A DNA stretch of 64,000 nucleotides from Gemmatimonadota bacterium (GTDB lineage Bacteria > Gemmatimonadota > Gemmatimonadetes > Longimicrobiales > Gaopeijiaceae): NCBI GenBank assembly GCA_027623325.1, contig JAQBXY010000002.1, forward strand, positions 1 to 64,000, read 5' to 3'. This document shows positions 62,824-64,000 of the stretch, in pieces. The position numbers and the translations under genes are program-made. Position 1 is the stretch's first letter; the number at the start of each line of letters is the position of its first letter. The notes under the pieces were generated by a model, which was given only the letters and a program-made list of their open reading frames with translations, was not told the origin of the DNA and did no database searches.

Positions 62824-64000
62824 GTGTCGCCGGACCGTCTTGAGGAAGTCATACCACTGACCGAGCCCGCACGGGTCTATCGCGATGCTGCGGATCGCCG
62901 CGGAGCCGAACTGACCGATCTCGAGCGCCGCTTCCTACGTGTCGAGATCGGCCGCGTGGTCGCCTTTCTCGTCGGCTCGATCGTAGGACTCCTCTACCGA
63001 GACCTGCCCATTCCCGAGCCCGTCGCGATCATCATAGCGGTGTCGTCGCTGTCCGTCTTCCTTGGCCTGGTCGTGTACCACCGTCGACTGCGACGGACGA
63101 TCCGTCGGGCTCGTGCAGCCGAGGCGTTGGCCCGGGTCGGCCTCTATCGGCTCGCGCGCGATTGGGGCGCACTCGACGAGGCGCTCGAGGCGGTGGGCTA
63201 CGATGATCCTTTGCTGCGCACGGAGGCGGGAGCGGACGTGGCGCACCCCTATCTGGTAGACCTGGACGTGTTTGGCCCCGCATCGGTCCGTGCGCTGCTG
63301 GGTCCGACGCTCACGCCGACGGGGGTCGAGACTCTGCGCGGCTGGCTCTCGCATCCGTCCTCTGTCGGCGATATCCAGAAGCGCCAGGCCGCGGTTCGTT
63401 CGCTCGTCGGAGATATCGGAGGCCGAGAGCAACTCACGATCGAGGCGCTGCTTCTCGACCACGTCGATCGGGAAGAGTGGGCGAAGTTCCAGAGGTGGCT
63501 GGGAGATCCCGCGCTCCTGATTCCCGCATGGTCGATCCACGTCGCCCGGTTCGCGCCTCCCGTCACCGTCGGATTGTTCGTCTTCGATGTGGCGGGCGGA
63601 GCGCTCTCGTCCTGGACCTGGATCATACCGTTGGCGTTCCAGACGGCGCTCGCGTGGAGCTGGGGCGAGGCGCTCGAGGGATACTTCAGTCGCGTGAGCT
63701 CTCGCTCACCGGGCCTTCGGCGCCACCACGCGCTCTTCGCAGCGTGGGAGGCGTACGTGGCGACGGACCCGTCGGTGCGCGCGCTCCAGGGTCGGTTGGT
63801 CGGCGAGAGCGGACTCCCCGCCTCGCACGAGATCCGCTCCCTCGAACGATGGCTCGATGCGGCGGATAGCCGCGCCTCGATGCTCCACATCATCGTGGCC
63901 GCGGGACTCCTCTGGGACGTCCACGTCGCGTGGGGCTTGGAGCGGTGGCGGCGCCGCGCAGGGTCCCGCGCCACTGAGTGGTTCGGTGCGCTCGGTGAAC
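62824..64000 (+). CDS. Membrane-anchored MutS-related protein, 3' partial
   Basis: The frame runs off the window; 392 codons are visible from GTG 62824-62826, with GGAGG just upstream (62815-62819). Two hydrophobic helices occupy about 43-75 (VVAFLVGSIVGLLY and VAIIIAVSSLSVFLGLVVY), then comes a soluble part with the MutS core-like LVDLDVFGPASVRALLGPTLTPTGVETLRGWLSHP and IQKRQAAVRSLV, and two more helices near 235-280. It belongs to the MutS-like proteins of Bacteroidota and Gemmatimonadota with transmembrane insertions; the ATPase domain should follow outside the window. The function of these membrane MutS relatives is not known. DNA repair is not proven. Confidence 0.78.
   Translation, partial: MSPDRLEEVIPLTEPARVYRDAADRRGAELTDLERRFLRVEIGRVVAFLVGSIVGLLYRDLPIPEPVAIIIAVSSLSVFLGLVVYHRRLRRTIRRARAAEALARVGLYRLARDWGALDEALEAVGYDDPLLRTEAGADVAHPYLVDLDVFGPASVRALLGPTLTPTGVETLRGWLSHPSSVGDIQKRQAAVRSLVGDIGGREQLTIEALLLDHVDREEWAKFQRWLGDPALLIPAWSIHVARFAPPVTVGLFVFDVAGGALSSWTWIIPLAFQTALAWSWGEALEGYFSRVSSRSPGLRRHHALFAAWEAYVATDPSVRALQGRLVGESGLPASHEIRSLERWLDAADSRASMLHIIVAAGLLWDVHVAWGLERWRRRAGSRATEWFGALGE

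Overview
The window is a high-GC, gene-dense bacterial chromosome segment with short intergenic gaps and many start/stop overlaps. No rRNA, tRNA, CRISPR array or intact insertion sequence was seen. The mix of families points to Gemmatimonadota or a close relative: very many exported proteins and lipoproteins, a PASTA-less Ser/Thr kinase fused to a PD40 propeller, a remnant of a MacB/FtsX-type permease, sortilin-like ~1000-residue BNR proteins, a PSCyt1/DUF1549/DUF1553 protein with a DUF1501 partner, DUF305 with LVIVD, and a full Bat operon. This assignment is inference from family content; no rRNA or ribosomal protein gene is present to prove it.

Layout. 1-9.1 kb: the end of a beta-propeller protein, three minus-strand genes including a COG3014-like protein that lacks its usual N-terminal half and a thioredoxin-fold lipoprotein without the CxxC, an NTF2-like protein, an amidohydrolase lipoprotein, a membrane fatty-acid desaturase, a permease remnant and an ABC-F ATPase. 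9.2-15.6 kb: an unknown protein, the kinase-propeller, and an LVIVD/DUF305 pair. 15.7-27.4 kb: a sortilin-like exported protein, a PQQ dehydrogenase with a cytochrome c domain, an M42 peptidase that appears to start at CTG, a DUF2339 membrane protein and an FG-GAP lipoprotein. 27.5-36.3 kb: the PSCyt1/DUF1553 protein, its DUF1501 partner and a second sortilin-like protein. 36.3-45.5 kb: mostly metabolism (aminotransferase, IlvD, a PanE-like reductase, DinB, a FAD oxidoreductase), small exported proteins and a thioredoxin.

45.6-54.4 kb is one long co-oriented, tightly coupled operon: MoxR AAA ATPase, DUF58, a BatD/DUF4381-like protein, BatA, BatB, BatC, BatD, BatE and a small four-helix membrane protein that apparently starts at CTG. 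54.4-58.4 kb holds an extracellular redox group: a secreted Ig-like protein, a cytochrome c fused to a PHM-like dicopper monooxygenase with all six copper ligands visible, a flavin-dependent LLM oxidoreductase and a cytochrome c lipoprotein. 58.4-64 kb has VOC proteins, a glycosyltransferase, RsmD, an exported HpcH/HpaI-like aldolase lacking its second metal ligand, and the start of a membrane-anchored MutS-related protein that runs off the window.

The common theme is oxidative and hydrolytic chemistry at or outside the cytoplasmic membrane. The most promising under-described units are the cytochrome c-copper monooxygenase with its secreted partner, the Bat operon with its terminal membrane protein, and the PSCyt1/DUF1501 pair.
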